Source of the DNA: Treponema sp.
Lineage (GTDB): Bacteria > Spirochaetota > Spirochaetia > Treponematales > Treponemataceae
Assembly (NCBI GenBank): GCA_017548565.1
Contig: JAFYZU010000009.1
Coordinates: 88,374 to 152,373, forward strand
Reading direction: 5' to 3'
Length of the DNA stretch: 64,000 nt
Positions 17,942 to 27,014 of this stretch are shown in pieces. A program made the translations under genes and the position numbers. Below the pieces are notes generated by a model. The model saw only the letters and a list, made by a program, of their open reading frames with translations, made no database searches and was not told the origin of the DNA. Every line of letters begins with the position of its first letter. The first letter of the stretch is position 1.

Positions 17942-18754
17942 ATGACAAACGATCGTATAAAAGAAATCCTTCTGGATATACAGAATTGTGATATTGATTT
18001 TTCGGTAATTCAGACAGGAAAAGAAAGCAAACGGGTAAATGGATTTTATCGTCCGGACACTCATGAAATCTACATTCATAATCTGAATTTAAAGACAGAT
18101 ACTGAGCTTGTTTATACTGCAGTTCATGAATATACGCATCACCTTTTGACAATTGAACGACAGAAATATGATCCTGAATTCGGAATTGCATGTAAATCTC
18201 ATACTCAGGAATTCTGGGCTAAATTCGGTAATCTTATTGCTGTGGCAGAACAGAAGGGTTATTATTCACTCGGTTGGGAAAGCAATGAAGAATTAAAGGA
18301 ACTTACAAAGGATATAAAGGATAATTATCTTGCAAAAAACGGTGAGCTTATGAAGGAATTCGGCAAGAAGCTTTCACGGGCAATGGAGCTTTGTAAAGAA
18401 GCAAATATCCGTTATGAAGATTATATAGACAGGGTTTTATGTTTACCGAGAAATACAGAAAAAGACATACGTAAGGTTTCTGCGGCAGATGTGAATCCGG
18501 CAATCGGTTTTGATAATATGAAGGTCGTTGCGTCAGTTAAACGTAAGGATGACAGGCAGCAGGTTGAACAGGAATTCTTACAGGGCGGAAAATCTGTATC
18601 TACGGTACGCGAAATAATGAAGCAGAAAAGCGCACGGAAATCTGACAATGATCCTAAAATAAAGCTTGAAAAAGAAAAATCGAGACTTGAAAAAACAATT
18701 GCACAATTGACTCAACGTCTTGAATATGTGGAGGAAAGTCTTGCAGCACTGTAA
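17942..18754 (+). CDS. Putative zinc metalloprotease-like protein with coiled-coil tail
   Basis: A 270-residue cytoplasmic protein with an HEYTHH motif (H62, E63, H66) in a helix, the classic HExxH zinc site. A second His/Glu-rich segment follows near residues 85-95. It resembles SprT/M78-like minimal metalloproteases in this region only. The C-terminal 40 residues are a predicted coiled coil (KLEKEKSRLEKTIAQLTQRL). No signal peptide is present. Substrate and activity are unknown. Ribosome site GAGGGGA precedes ATG. Confidence 0.65.
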   Translation: MTNDRIKEILLDIQNCDIDFSVIQTGKESKRVNGFYRPDTHEIYIHNLNLKTDTELVYTAVHEYTHHLLTIERQKYDPEFGIACKSHTQEFWAKFGNLIAVAEQKGYYSLGWESNEELKELTKDIKDNYLAKNGELMKEFGKKLSRAMELCKEANIRYEDYIDRVLCLPRNTEKDIRKVSAADVNPAIGFDNMKVVASVKRKDDRQQVEQEFLQGGKSVSTVREIMKQKSARKSDNDPKIKLEKEKSRLEKTIAQLTQRLEYVEESLAAL

Positions 18755-19655
18755 TATTAATTTAAAGAAAACAATCGGAAGCATTTTTGGATTGATGCTT
18801 TTCTGTACTTTGTATTCTCAGACTGTAAAGATGCCTGACATGCCTGATTTTCCGCAGATGCCTGATATGCCTGTTGTAGGCGGTGGATTTTACCGTCCGG
18901 CAGTTCCAGGATATAAAGGAACGGAAAAAAATAAAACAAATTCATCGTCTGCGAAAGAATCTTCAGATAAAGGAATTAAGGGAAGTTCGGAGACAATCCT
19001 TACAGAAAATACATCGTCACAGGATTTTGTTGAATCTTTGCTTAAGAATTCATCTATACTTACAGCAAACGATATTTCTGCACTTTATGATTCAGGACTT
19101 TTTACTAACATTTCATCACTTAATAAAACTGCAATTTCTTCATCTTCATCTGATGTGCTTTTGAAACAGATTCTTTCAAAGCTCGAAGAACTCAAGGAAG
19201 ATAAGAAAAATGCATCGGCTGTCCAGCTTGAATCTCTTGAAAACAGACAGAAGGATAATCTTTCGTTTAAGACAAGAAATCCCGGCATCCTTCGTTTTAC
19301 GATAAACGGATACAGTATAATTGAATCGTTAGAAAAAGTATTTTTCAGTGAAACAGAAGCAGACGGTTCGTTTCTTTTAACGGGCGACCGGAAATATTTT
19401 GTAAATCAAAAAACATATAAAGAAACCTTCTATTTTTTGTTCAGGACAATAAAATCAAACGGTTCGGTAACAACTTACGAGGTCATTCCCTATATTTCAC
19501 AGGATGTAAAGAATGATAATTCATATATTGCGCGCATGTCCCGTGAACAGACAATGACAGCCGAGAAAACAGGAAATTTTGTAGTTCTGCATCACACAAA
19601 AAATAATCTTAAAATAGATCTGCTTCTTGATATTGATAATCAGCAGCGGGAATAA
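18741..19655 (+). CDS. Secreted protein of unknown function with Met-Pro-Asp repeats
   Basis: A 304-residue exported protein. The start is placed at TTG 18741 because a GGAGG site lies 6 nt before it and the N-terminus is then a proper signal peptide ending near LYSQ. Farther-upstream starts at 18720 or 18726 are less likely. It overlaps the previous gene by 14 nt. Right after the signal comes a Met-Pro-Asp repeat (MPDMPDFPQMPDMP), then a Ser/Lys-rich linker, and a C-terminal beta-rich domain from about residue 190. I do not recognise a family. The late fold looks like a small beta domain reading out of the periplasm. Confidence 0.6.
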   Translation: MQHCNINLKKTIGSIFGLMLFCTLYSQTVKMPDMPDFPQMPDMPVVGGGFYRPAVPGYKGTEKNKTNSSSAKESSDKGIKGSSETILTENTSSQDFVESLLKNSSILTANDISALYDSGLFTNISSLNKTAISSSSSDVLLKQILSKLEELKEDKKNASAVQLESLENRQKDNLSFKTRNPGILRFTINGYSIIESLEKVFFSETEADGSFLLTGDRKYFVNQKTYKETFYFLFRTIKSNGSVTTYEVIPYISQDVKNDNSYIARMSREQTMTAEKTGNFVVLHHTKNNLKIDLLLDIDNQQRE

Positions 19656-19657
19656 TT

Positions 19658-20326
19658 ATGATTGATTTAAAACAGGGATTATCGGAATGCGGAATTGAAA
19701 AAGAAAAAATTGATCTGCTTGCCGAAAAAATGGAAAGCTATATCAATGAAATAATCCTTTTTAATTCAGCATATAATCTTACAAATACGTCAGATCATGA
19801 TGAACTTGCTGTCCGTCACATACTCGATTCATTGAGTACATATCCGTTTATAAAAAGCATTGCCGGAGGTAAACAGGATTTTATCATCGGTGATATAGGC
19901 TCAGGCGGCGGACTTCCCGGCATTCCTCTTGCAGCTGCATTTCCTGAACATGAATTTGTACTTGTTGAAAGAATGAGCAGAAGATGTGCCTTTTTAGAAA
20001 ACTGTGCCGCAATGCTCGGATTAAAAAATGTTATTGTTCAGAATTGTGAAGCAGAGAAGGTCGAAAATCAGAAGATGTCGCTTACTGTTTTCCGTGCTTT
20101 CCGTCCGCTTGATGAACAGATGACAAAAACACTGCTTGCCCTCACAAAAAAGGATGGTTATCTTTTTGCATATAAGGCAAAGCTTGAAAATATAAAGGAA
20201 GAGATGGGTAAAATCAAAGAAATTGTTCCATCCTTCGAAATACAGAAACTTACGGTTCCTTTTTTGTCAGATGCAGAAAGAAATCTTGTAATCATAAAAA
20301 ACAGTGAATGTACATTCTGGAGTTAA
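19658..20326 (+). CDS. rsmG: 16S rRNA (guanine527-N7)-methyltransferase RsmG
   Basis: A 222-residue class I SAM methyltransferase (formerly GidB) modifying G527 of 16S rRNA. The hallmark motifs are present: FNSAYNLTNTSD, the RHILDS segment, and the SAM-binding GDIGSGGGLPGIPLA. The second signature region VFRAFRPL follows. Loss of this enzyme in other bacteria gives low-level streptomycin resistance. It starts 2 nt after the preceding secreted-protein gene. Confidence 0.95.
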   Translation: MIDLKQGLSECGIEKEKIDLLAEKMESYINEIILFNSAYNLTNTSDHDELAVRHILDSLSTYPFIKSIAGGKQDFIIGDIGSGGGLPGIPLAAAFPEHEFVLVERMSRRCAFLENCAAMLGLKNVIVQNCEAEKVENQKMSLTVFRAFRPLDEQMTKTLLALTKKDGYLFAYKAKLENIKEEMGKIKEIVPSFEIQKLTVPFLSDAERNLVIIKNSECTFWS

Positions 20327-20329
20327 TAG

Positions 20330-21424
20330 ATGGCTGAAAAAGAAAGAAGTGCCGCACAGATTGTTGTAGAAGATGTTGTGGCTGTAAAGAAAAATGAACG
20401 AGTCCTTATAATCGCAAATCCTTCGACAAATGTAATTGCACAGGATTTATATCTTGCTGTTGAAAAACGTGGAGGCATTCCATCCCTGATTTTCCAGAGC
20501 GATAAAACAAGCTTTGATAATGCGAATGCAGAAGTTATAGCGGCAATCGGAACGGAACCTCAGGTGTGTTTTTCAATTTCTAATTTAAAGCTTGGAAAAG
20601 ATGAACAGGCTCAGAAAAAGCCTTATGTAACTGAAGACGGACAGAAGTTTACTCATATTTTTGATTATCTTCTTGACGGTAAAAAGACTATGCGCGGAAT
20701 CTGGACGCCTGGAATTACTGAAGATATGATGAATCGAACCGCAGGCATTGATTATTGTGAGTTACAGAAAAGATGTAAAAAACTCGAAGAATTATTTTGT
20801 GGTGCAGATAAGGTTCGTGTAACTGCACCTGGAGGAACAGACATTCAGATTTCCGTAAAGGGCAGAAAGCTTATGTTCGATGACGGAAATTTTACAAAGC
20901 CTGGAACCGGTGGTAATATTCCGGCAGGTGAGGTTTTTATAAGTCCTGTCGTAGGAACTGCAGAAGGAAAAATCGTTTACGACGGATCAATGACTTTTTT
21001 TGATGGAGATTCAATCCTTAAAACACCGATTGAATGTACGGTAGAAAAGGGATTTGTATCAAAAATAAATGGTGGTTCTGAAGCAAAACGTCTTTTAAAG
21101 ACAATTATAGATGCGGAGCTCAAGCCGTTCATCATGGAAAAAGAAAAGAAGCTTGATCAGGGAATGGCAGAACAATATAAAAGGAATGCACGGAATATAG
21201 GTGAACTAGGAATTGGACTTAATCCGTCAGCAAGAATTACCGGTAACATGCTTGAAGATGAAAAAGCCTTCCATACCTGTCATTTTGCAATAGGTGAGAA
21301 TTATGATAACGATGCTCCTTCACTTATTCATCTTGACGGGGTTGTTAAGGACCCGACAATCGTGATTGTTTACGAAGATAATTCTGAAAAAACAATATTG
21401 CAGGATGGAAATCTTGTAATTTAA
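20330..21424 (+). CDS. M29-type aminopeptidase
   Basis: A 364-residue putative metallo-aminopeptidase of the thermophilic aminopeptidase (M29/AmpS-like) type. An N-terminal alpha/beta domain is followed by the catalytic half. That half contains NIPAGEVFISP, RNIGELGIGLNP, the LEDEKAFHTCHFAIG segment with metal-binding Glu and His, and a final HLDGV block. It probably trims peptides in the cytoplasm. Ribosome site GGAG precedes ATG and the gap to rsmG is 3 nt. Confidence 0.85.
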   Translation: MAEKERSAAQIVVEDVVAVKKNERVLIIANPSTNVIAQDLYLAVEKRGGIPSLIFQSDKTSFDNANAEVIAAIGTEPQVCFSISNLKLGKDEQAQKKPYVTEDGQKFTHIFDYLLDGKKTMRGIWTPGITEDMMNRTAGIDYCELQKRCKKLEELFCGADKVRVTAPGGTDIQISVKGRKLMFDDGNFTKPGTGGNIPAGEVFISPVVGTAEGKIVYDGSMTFFDGDSILKTPIECTVEKGFVSKINGGSEAKRLLKTIIDAELKPFIMEKEKKLDQGMAEQYKRNARNIGELGIGLNPSARITGNMLEDEKAFHTCHFAIGENYDNDAPSLIHLDGVVKDPTIVIVYEDNSEKTILQDGNLVI

Positions 21425-21477
21425 ATAAATAATTGTAAAATATTGACGAACATTAATATATGAAGAAGGATAAGAAA

Positions 21478-22365
21478 ATGAAATTACAGTTGAAAATTCT
21501 TTCCGTAGTATTTGTTACAGGAGTTATAGTTTTGGGTTTTCTCGGAGCATCTGCTTCAGGAAAGAAAACTTCGAATGCAAAGGATTCAAAAAAAACAGAA
21601 TCAGTTAAAGCAGAGGCAAAGAAACCGGCAGAGGATCCCCGCATTGAAAAGCTTAATCTTGTCCTTTCAAAAATGACGCCTCGTTTCAGAATGGAATGTA
21701 AGGATATAATTCTTGCAGATAAAGAAACATTCCTTAATGAGCTTGAGGCTGTTCTTGCAGATGAAGATAATTATCCGTCAAACGAAGATCCTTCTTCAAA
21801 GCAGTTTTTCCTTATAGATAAAAAGCATAAGTCTCAGCCGGAAATGTATGTTCCTGCAGATTTAGTTCCTCTTGTTAAAAACAACTATTATAATATTTCG
21901 CGAAATGATTTAAGCCTTCGTTCTTATGTTCAGGATGCACTTGTAGAAATGGCAAAGGGTGCACGTCAGGATGGAATTACACTTCTCGTAAGTTCTACAT
22001 ACCGTTCGTGGGAATATCAGAAGAATTTATTTCAGAAATGGGTACGCATCGACGGACTTGAAGAAGCAGAACGTGAATCGGCACGCGAAGGAACAAGTCA
22101 GCATCAGCTTGGATTCGCCATTGATTTTGGAAGCATAGACGATTCGTTCATTCAGACATCCCAGGGAAAATGGCTCAACAGTCATTGTGAAGATTACGGC
22201 TGGAGTTTGAGTTTTCCACAGGGATATGAAGACGTAACTGGTTACCGCTGGGAGTGCTGGCATTACAGATACATTGGAATTCCTGCATGCAAGCTACAGA
22301 ATAAATGGTTCAACGATATCCAGCAGTTTATGCTAGAGTTTATCGATGAATGGAAGAAAAACTGA
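21478..22365 (+). CDS. VanY-like M15 D-Ala-D-Ala carboxypeptidase
   Basis: A 295-residue exported peptidase. A signal/anchor helix (about 8-26) is followed by a Lys/Glu-rich linker and an M15B domain. Zinc ligands are H209 and D216 (SQHQLGFAID) and H262 (ECWHYRYIG), with SSTYRS upstream as in VanY. It would cut the terminal D-Ala from peptidoglycan stem peptides. ATG 21478 is chosen because an AGAAGGA ribosome site lies 7 nt upstream; an earlier in-frame ATG at 21460 lacks one. It is probably the last gene of the long plus-strand run. Confidence 0.88.
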   Translation: MKLQLKILSVVFVTGVIVLGFLGASASGKKTSNAKDSKKTESVKAEAKKPAEDPRIEKLNLVLSKMTPRFRMECKDIILADKETFLNELEAVLADEDNYPSNEDPSSKQFFLIDKKHKSQPEMYVPADLVPLVKNNYYNISRNDLSLRSYVQDALVEMAKGARQDGITLLVSSTYRSWEYQKNLFQKWVRIDGLEEAERESAREGTSQHQLGFAIDFGSIDDSFIQTSQGKWLNSHCEDYGWSLSFPQGYEDVTGYRWECWHYRYIGIPACKLQNKWFNDIQQFMLEFIDEWKKN

Positions 22366-22401
22366 CCGTAAAATATAAAGGTTAATTGTTATAAATCATC
22401 T

Positions 22402-23541
22402 TCAGGTCCACAGTTCGGGCTGGATTTTCAATAAATCAAGAACCGGCGGCCTGGAGTTTTTTTTGTCCATGCCTGTTTTTTTTGCCCTTATCAGCAGATT
22501 TTTCGGTGTATGTTCTTCATCAATAAATTCAAGAAGCTGAACTTTATATCCCTGCTGTTCAAGCCACTGAGCACGCAAGGCATCGGTCAGAAGCGATGAA
22601 AATTTTTCCCTGATAAGTCCATGCTTTAAAAGCGGTTCAAAAGGAGAGTCTGCCGCAAGGATTCTGTCTTTCTGATTTTTTTCAAGCTGTGAATTAATCT
22701 GATGCTGGCAGCATGGGACGCTTAAAATTATCTTTGTGTTTTTTTCTACTGCATATTTAAGGGCATAATCTGTCGCTGTATCACATGCATGCAGGGTTAT
22801 GATTATGTCAGGATTCTGAGCATCCTTATAGCTTTCAATGCTTCCTTTTTTGAATCCGATGTTTTTTAAGTCAAGTTTTTTTACGATATTGTTACAGTAA
22901 TCAATTACATCTTCTTTTAAATCAAGTCCTTCGATAATACAGGGGATTTTTTTAATTTCGTTCAGAAAATAGTGGACGGCAAAAGTCAGATAAGATTTAC
23001 CGCAGCCAAAATCAATTATATGAACAGGCTTTGAATTATCTGCAAACTCCGGAAGAACATCATCAATAAATTCAAGGAATCTGTTTATCTGGCGGAATTT
23101 ATTGTATTTTGAAGAAACAACTTTTCCATCGCTCGTCATAATCCCGCTGAGAACTAAAAAAGGAATGACGTTTCCTTCCTGTAAAATATAGTTTCTTGTA
23201 AGCTTATCTTTGTTTTGTGCAGTAAAAAGATTTTTCTGATAATTTAGCGCTTTTCTTAATTCTGTCTGTTTTCCTTTTTTATTCGTAAGGATAGTGATTT
23301 CTTCTTTTTCCGTCCGTTTTACGCTGTTTCTGAAAGTTGTTCCTTCATGCTTCGATAAAAATTCATCAAGCTCATTCTGAGAAAAATGCTTGTGAAAAAC
23401 CTGAGTTTTAGTAAAAAATTCGGCAAACCAGGCACTTCCTTCAGATGAATTTTCTGCAGTGATTTTAATTTTCTGATAAGGTTTTCCCATTATCGTTTCA
23501 ATATTGGCAACTGGTTTTGAAAGTGTAACAGATAAAATCAT
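22402..23541 (-). CDS. SAM-dependent methyltransferase (GSTCD/Methyltransf_32-like)
   Basis: A 379-residue protein. The N-terminal 130 residues form a separate domain, and the C-terminal part is a class I SAM fold with motif I IIDFGCGKSYLTFA and the acidic loop LDLKEDV. ITLHACDTATDYAL and VPCCQHQIN identify the 'methyltransferase domain 32' group. These proteins are proposed RNA modifiers, but the substrate is not established. The ribosome site AAGGAT lies 5 nt before ATG. It is divergent from the ncRNA candidate and parA. Confidence 0.82.
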   Translation of the reverse strand: MILSVTLSKPVANIETIMGKPYQKIKITAENSSEGSAWFAEFFTKTQVFHKHFSQNELDEFLSKHEGTTFRNSVKRTEKEEITILTNKKGKQTELRKALNYQKNLFTAQNKDKLTRNYILQEGNVIPFLVLSGIMTSDGKVVSSKYNKFRQINRFLEFIDDVLPEFADNSKPVHIIDFGCGKSYLTFAVHYFLNEIKKIPCIIEGLDLKEDVIDYCNNIVKKLDLKNIGFKKGSIESYKDAQNPDIIITLHACDTATDYALKYAVEKNTKIILSVPCCQHQINSQLEKNQKDRILAADSPFEPLLKHGLIREKFSSLLTDALRAQWLEQQGYKVQLLEFIDEEHTPKNLLIRAKKTGMDKKNSRPPVLDLLKIQPELWT

Positions 23542-23644
23542 TTTATATCCTTATTGTTTATTTTAATTCCTTATTGTTATTATAATATAATGATTTTAAT
23601 ATGGGAAACAATTTATTGTTTTTTATAAATCAATATTCAATTCA

Positions 23645-23661
23645 TATAATCATTATATAAT
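23645..23661 (+). promoter_or_regulatory. Candidate promoter for the structured RNA
   Basis: Two TATAAT hexamers occur at 23645-23650 and 23656-23661, just before the GGG that opens the long stem at 23665. No good -35 box is spaced correctly for either, so this rests on the -10 boxes alone. Confidence 0.35.
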
Positions 23662-23664
23662 AAA

Positions 23665-23749
23665 GGGAAAAATGATATATCCGACATTGAACCGTTAGGC
23701 TTGAAGTGCGTGCCCCAAAAGGTTCACCGGAGGAGATAGCATTTTTCCC
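23665..23749 (+). ncRNA. Candidate structured RNA upstream of parA, unknown family
   Basis: An 85-nt segment closed by a perfect 10-bp inverted repeat, GGGAAAAATG (23665-23674) with CATTTTTCCC (23740-23749). A second helix, TGAACC (23688-23693) with GGTTCA (23721-23726), lies inside, and a possible GGC/GCC pair (23698-23700 with 23712-23714) nests within it. An asymmetric, unpaired, purine-rich internal loop (CCGGAGGAGATAG side) separates the helices. The block is much richer in G+C than the surrounding AT-rich DNA. It has no open frame of note. I do not recognise it; the GGAA tetraloop core of the 4.5S SRP RNA is absent. It could be a free small RNA or a leader element of parA (90 nt downstream). 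Confidence 0.5.
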
Positions 23750-23839
23750 GTATACGATATAATGTTTGTATAAAATTCATCCCTTATTTGCTATATAGAA
23801 ATAGTATACTAATTCTTATAAAAATGTTATATTAACCTT

Positions 23840-24595
23840 ATGGGAAAGACTATTGTATTTGTTAATCAGAAGGGAGGAGTAGGAAAAACTACTTCTGCCA
23901 TTAATATTGGTGCTTATGTCGCTCTTGCAGGAAAAAAAGTTCTTCTTGTTGATTTTGACTCTCAGGGAAATATGTCAAGCGGTGTCGGGGTATCGAAGGA
24001 TAAGCCTACAATTTATGAGCTTCTTGCCGGAATGGTAAAGCCCGAAGAAGCAGTAAAACATACAAATGTTAAAAATCTTGATGCAATCAGTGCGTCTATT
24101 GATTTGTCTGGTGCCGCAATAGAGCTTGTTGATCAGCAGGATAGGGAATTCTATCTTAAAAATGCACTTGCCCCATTAAAATCTAAATATGATTATATTT
24201 TTATAGATTGTCCTCCATCTTTAGGTATCCTTACATTGAACGGTCTTGCTGCAGCAGATTCTGTTCTTGTTCCGATGCAGTGTGAATATTTCGCACTTGA
24301 AGGAATCACACTTCTTCTTCAGACAGTTCAGAAGGTTCAGAAAGAAATAAATCCTTCGCTTAAAATCGGTGGAATTTTCTTTACAATGTATGATTCAAGG
24401 ACTCGTCTTGCCCAGGATGTCGTTGTTCAGGTTAAATCATATTTCAAGGATGTAGTTTTCAGTACAATCATTCCAAGAAACGTCAGACTTTCGGAAGCTC
24501 CTTCTCACGGGCTTCCTATCTGTAAATATGATCCTGAATGTGTAGGTGCAAAAAGCTATGAAAAACTTTCAGAAGAGGTAATCCGTCGTGGCTAA
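23840..24595 (+). CDS. parA: ParA/Soj chromosome-partition ATPase
   Basis: A 251-residue cytoplasmic ATPase of the ParA/MinD group. The deviant Walker A KGGVGKT is at 11-17, followed by the VDFDSQGN switch and IDCPPSLG Walker B. With ParB it moves the chromosome origin region. It has no N-terminal HTH, so it is the chromosomal Soj type. No ribosome site is visible: an extended -10 (TGT then TATATT, 23828-23833) ends 6 nt before ATG, which suggests a leaderless message. parB overlaps its end by 8 nt. Confidence 0.95.
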   Translation: MGKTIVFVNQKGGVGKTTSAINIGAYVALAGKKVLLVDFDSQGNMSSGVGVSKDKPTIYELLAGMVKPEEAVKHTNVKNLDAISASIDLSGAAIELVDQQDREFYLKNALAPLKSKYDYIFIDCPPSLGILTLNGLAAADSVLVPMQCEYFALEGITLLLQTVQKVQKEINPSLKIGGIFFTMYDSRTRLAQDVVVQVKSYFKDVVFSTIIPRNVRLSEAPSHGLPICKYDPECVGAKSYEKLSEEVIRRG

Positions 24596-25538
24596 AAATG
24601 GTTTGGGTAAAGGGCTTGGTGCTCTTCTTTCAGAAAGTTCAATAGAAGCTCCGGTAGATACAACTAAAAAAGTAACTCTTACTCAAAAAAGAGATTCAAA
24701 AATTCCAGCTGCAATCGATGTTGATGAAAACGGCTGTCTGTGGATAGATCCTTCGTTATTAAAGCCGAACCCTAAACAGCCTCGAAGTGAATTTAATCAG
24801 AAACTTCTTGATGAATTATGCGAGTCTATAAAAGAAAATGGAATTTTACAGCCGATTATTATTGAACATAACGGCGGAGATGATTTCTACATAATTGCCG
24901 GTGAACGACGAACAAGAGCTGCAAAAATGGCCGGTCTTAAAAAAGTTCCTGTTCAAATCCGTAAATTTGATGAGCAGCAGAAGCTTGAAGTAGCACTTAT
25001 TGAAAACATTCAGCGTGCAGATTTAAATCCTATTGAAGAAGCAACAGCATATTATAATCTTGTTCAGATGGGCGATTTAACTCAGGATGAGGTTGCAAAA
25101 AGAGTCGGTAAAAATCGTTCTACCGTTACAAATGCAATTCGTCTTTTAAAATTACCGGAGGATATTCAGAAAGCACTTGTAAACGGTCAGATTTCATCAG
25201 GTCATGCAAGAGCATTGCTTATGGTTAAAAGTGAATCTGACATGCGTGTTATTTTCGGAAAGATTCTTGGAAGTGGAATGTCTGTCCGTGAAACAGAAGC
25301 AATGGCAGAGTCTTACAACAACGGTGGACGTGCTGCAAAAAAGAAAGCCGCAGGTAAAAAACACAGTAAGGATCCTGATGTAGCCTTGTTCGAACAGGAA
25401 TTAAGGAATCTTTTCGGTGTAAAAGATGTAAATTTCAAGGGCGACACATCAAAGGGATCCATAGAAATAGGTTTTTCTTCTAAACAGGATTTCGACAGAA
25501 TTTACAGCGTATTGCTCAACGATAAAAACGCCTTGTAA
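24588..25538 (+). CDS. parB: ParB/Spo0J chromosome-partition protein
   Basis: A 316-residue CTP-binding clamp and parS-binding protein. The N-terminal ParB domain (about 45-135) carries GERRTRAA, and a helix-turn-helix follows (about 150-195, TQDEVAKRVGKNRSTVTNAI). A short C-terminal dimerisation domain ends the protein. It starts with GTG inside the end of parA (8-nt overlap), so translation is probably coupled. Its 3' end overlaps the convergent M18 gene by 37 nt. No good parS site was found in the window. Confidence 0.95.
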   Translation: MAKNGLGKGLGALLSESSIEAPVDTTKKVTLTQKRDSKIPAAIDVDENGCLWIDPSLLKPNPKQPRSEFNQKLLDELCESIKENGILQPIIIEHNGGDDFYIIAGERRTRAAKMAGLKKVPVQIRKFDEQQKLEVALIENIQRADLNPIEEATAYYNLVQMGDLTQDEVAKRVGKNRSTVTNAIRLLKLPEDIQKALVNGQISSGHARALLMVKSESDMRVIFGKILGSGMSVRETEAMAESYNNGGRAAKKKAAGKKHSKDPDVALFEQELRNLFGVKDVNFKGDTSKGSIEIGFSSKQDFDRIYSVLLNDKNAL

Positions 25539-26851
25539 CCTTCATAAAGCTGGCATATATCTTCTTTAGAAACAATTTCCCACGGTGCATGCATGCTTAG
25601 AACTGCAACTCCTGCATCAAGAACATTCATTCCGTATTTTGCCGCATGATATGCAATTGTTCCGCCGCCACCCTGATCTACTTTTCCCAGTTCAGCCATT
25701 TGATAGGAAACCTTTGCATTGTCCATTGCATCTCTGATTTTTGCAATGAATTCAGGATTTGCATCGCTTGCTCCGCTTTTTCCACGTGAGCCTGTATATT
25801 TCTGAAAAGCAATTCCTCCGCCCAAAGCAGAAGAATTTTCTTTATCAAAAAGATTTGCATTCATAGGATCATAAGCTGCGTTTACATCGGATGAAAGCAT
25901 GAATGAATTTGAAAGGCATCGTCTTAAGGTAAGCTCAGAATAATTGTTTTCTGTACGACTAATGATTTCTGCAAGCATGTTTTCAAAAAGATTAGATGCC
26001 ATACCCGTAGCCCCGACGCTTCCTATTTCTTCTTTATCTACACATAAGCAGCAGATTGTACGTTCACCGGCAGATGAATTTAAAAGTGAATATACGCTTG
26101 TAAAGGCGCACGAGCGGTCATCCTGTCCGTAGGCAAGAATCATCGATCGGTCAAGTCCAAGGTCTTTTGCTTTTCCGGCAGGAACAATTTCCAGTTCTGC
26201 AGATTCAAAATCCTTTTCTTCAATTGAATATTTTTCTTTCAGGATTTCAAGAATCTGTTTTTTACATTTCTGTTTTTCTTCTTTTTTATCACCGGTAATT
26301 TTCTGGGGAACAGTAAGTCCCATGATTAAATCTAAATCTTCACCATGAATGAAGTCTGAAGCCTTGTCTTTTAACTGTTCCTGTGCAAGATGAGGAAGAA
26401 TATCTGAAATGCAGAATACAGGATCAGCAGCATCTTCTCCTATTACTATATTTAATTTTGTACCGTCTTTTTTGCAGACTATCCCATGAATAGCAAGTGG
26501 AATTGTAGTCCACTGATATTTTTTTATTCCGCCGTAGTAGTGGGTGTTCAGGTATGCAATATTATCTTTTTCATAAAGAGGATTCTGTTTTGCATCTAGA
26601 CGAGGTGAATCGATGTGAGCACCAAGAATATTAATTCCGTTTTCGATTTTACCGCTTCCTATTTCAAAAAGGGCGATTGCTTTATCCATTTTAGTAATAT
26701 AAACCTTGTCCCCGGCTTTAAGAGAGTTGTATTGAGAAATGTCCTTATATCCTTTGTTCTGTGCAAGTGAAATTATCTGATTTACACATTCACGTTCTGT
26801 TTTACCGCTATCAAGAAAGCTTTTGTAATCGTTTATGAGTTGTTCGTTCAA
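25502..26851 (-). CDS. M18 family aminopeptidase
   Basis: A 449-residue di-zinc aminopeptidase of the aspartyl aminopeptidase/LAP4 type, acting on peptides in the cytoplasm. Metal-binding motifs are ILGAHIDSPRLD, the DKEEIGS acidic pair, and the terminal H in VLSMHAPWE. TTG 26851 is chosen as start because AAAGGAG lies 9 nt upstream; the longer reading from 26926 adds a basic hydrophobic stretch not usual for the family. The protein converges on parB with a 37-nt overlap of coding ends. Confidence 0.9.
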   Translation of the reverse strand: MNEQLINDYKSFLDSGKTERECVNQIISLAQNKGYKDISQYNSLKAGDKVYITKMDKAIALFEIGSGKIENGINILGAHIDSPRLDAKQNPLYEKDNIAYLNTHYYGGIKKYQWTTIPLAIHGIVCKKDGTKLNIVIGEDAADPVFCISDILPHLAQEQLKDKASDFIHGEDLDLIMGLTVPQKITGDKKEEKQKCKKQILEILKEKYSIEEKDFESAELEIVPAGKAKDLGLDRSMILAYGQDDRSCAFTSVYSLLNSSAGERTICCLCVDKEEIGSVGATGMASNLFENMLAEIISRTENNYSELTLRRCLSNSFMLSSDVNAAYDPMNANLFDKENSSALGGGIAFQKYTGSRGKSGASDANPEFIAKIRDAMDNAKVSYQMAELGKVDQGGGGTIAYHAAKYGMNVLDAGVAVLSMHAPWEIVSKEDICQLYEGYKAFLSLSNTL

Positions 26852-27014
26852 TTTGTTAGTCTCCTTTGCTATTAATTTAATTATTCTTTTGATAAATGTA
26901 AACAGGCGGACGAGCTTTGAAAGCATGCAGATAAAGATGTACTTTTACAGAATAATCAGAAATTTTTTTTGACATATTCTTTTTCAGGTTGTATTCTTAT
27001 CATAAGGAAGATAT

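Noticed and set aside
18720..18740. Upstream starts of the Met-Pro-Asp protein
   Set aside because: They add residues before the signal peptide and have no ribosome site; TTG 18741 has GGAGG at 6 nt.
23665..23749. Identification as the 4.5S SRP RNA
   Set aside because: The conserved GGAA tetraloop and the asymmetric-loop core could not be found on either strand.
25775..25795. parS-like site around CACGTGA near parB
   Set aside because: Only the central 7 bases agree; similar CACGTG words occur elsewhere by chance (about 8030 and 49607).
26852..26926. Longer M18 aminopeptidase start
   Set aside because: The extension is basic and hydrophobic, unlike the family, and lacks a ribosome site; TTG 26851 has AAAGGAG.
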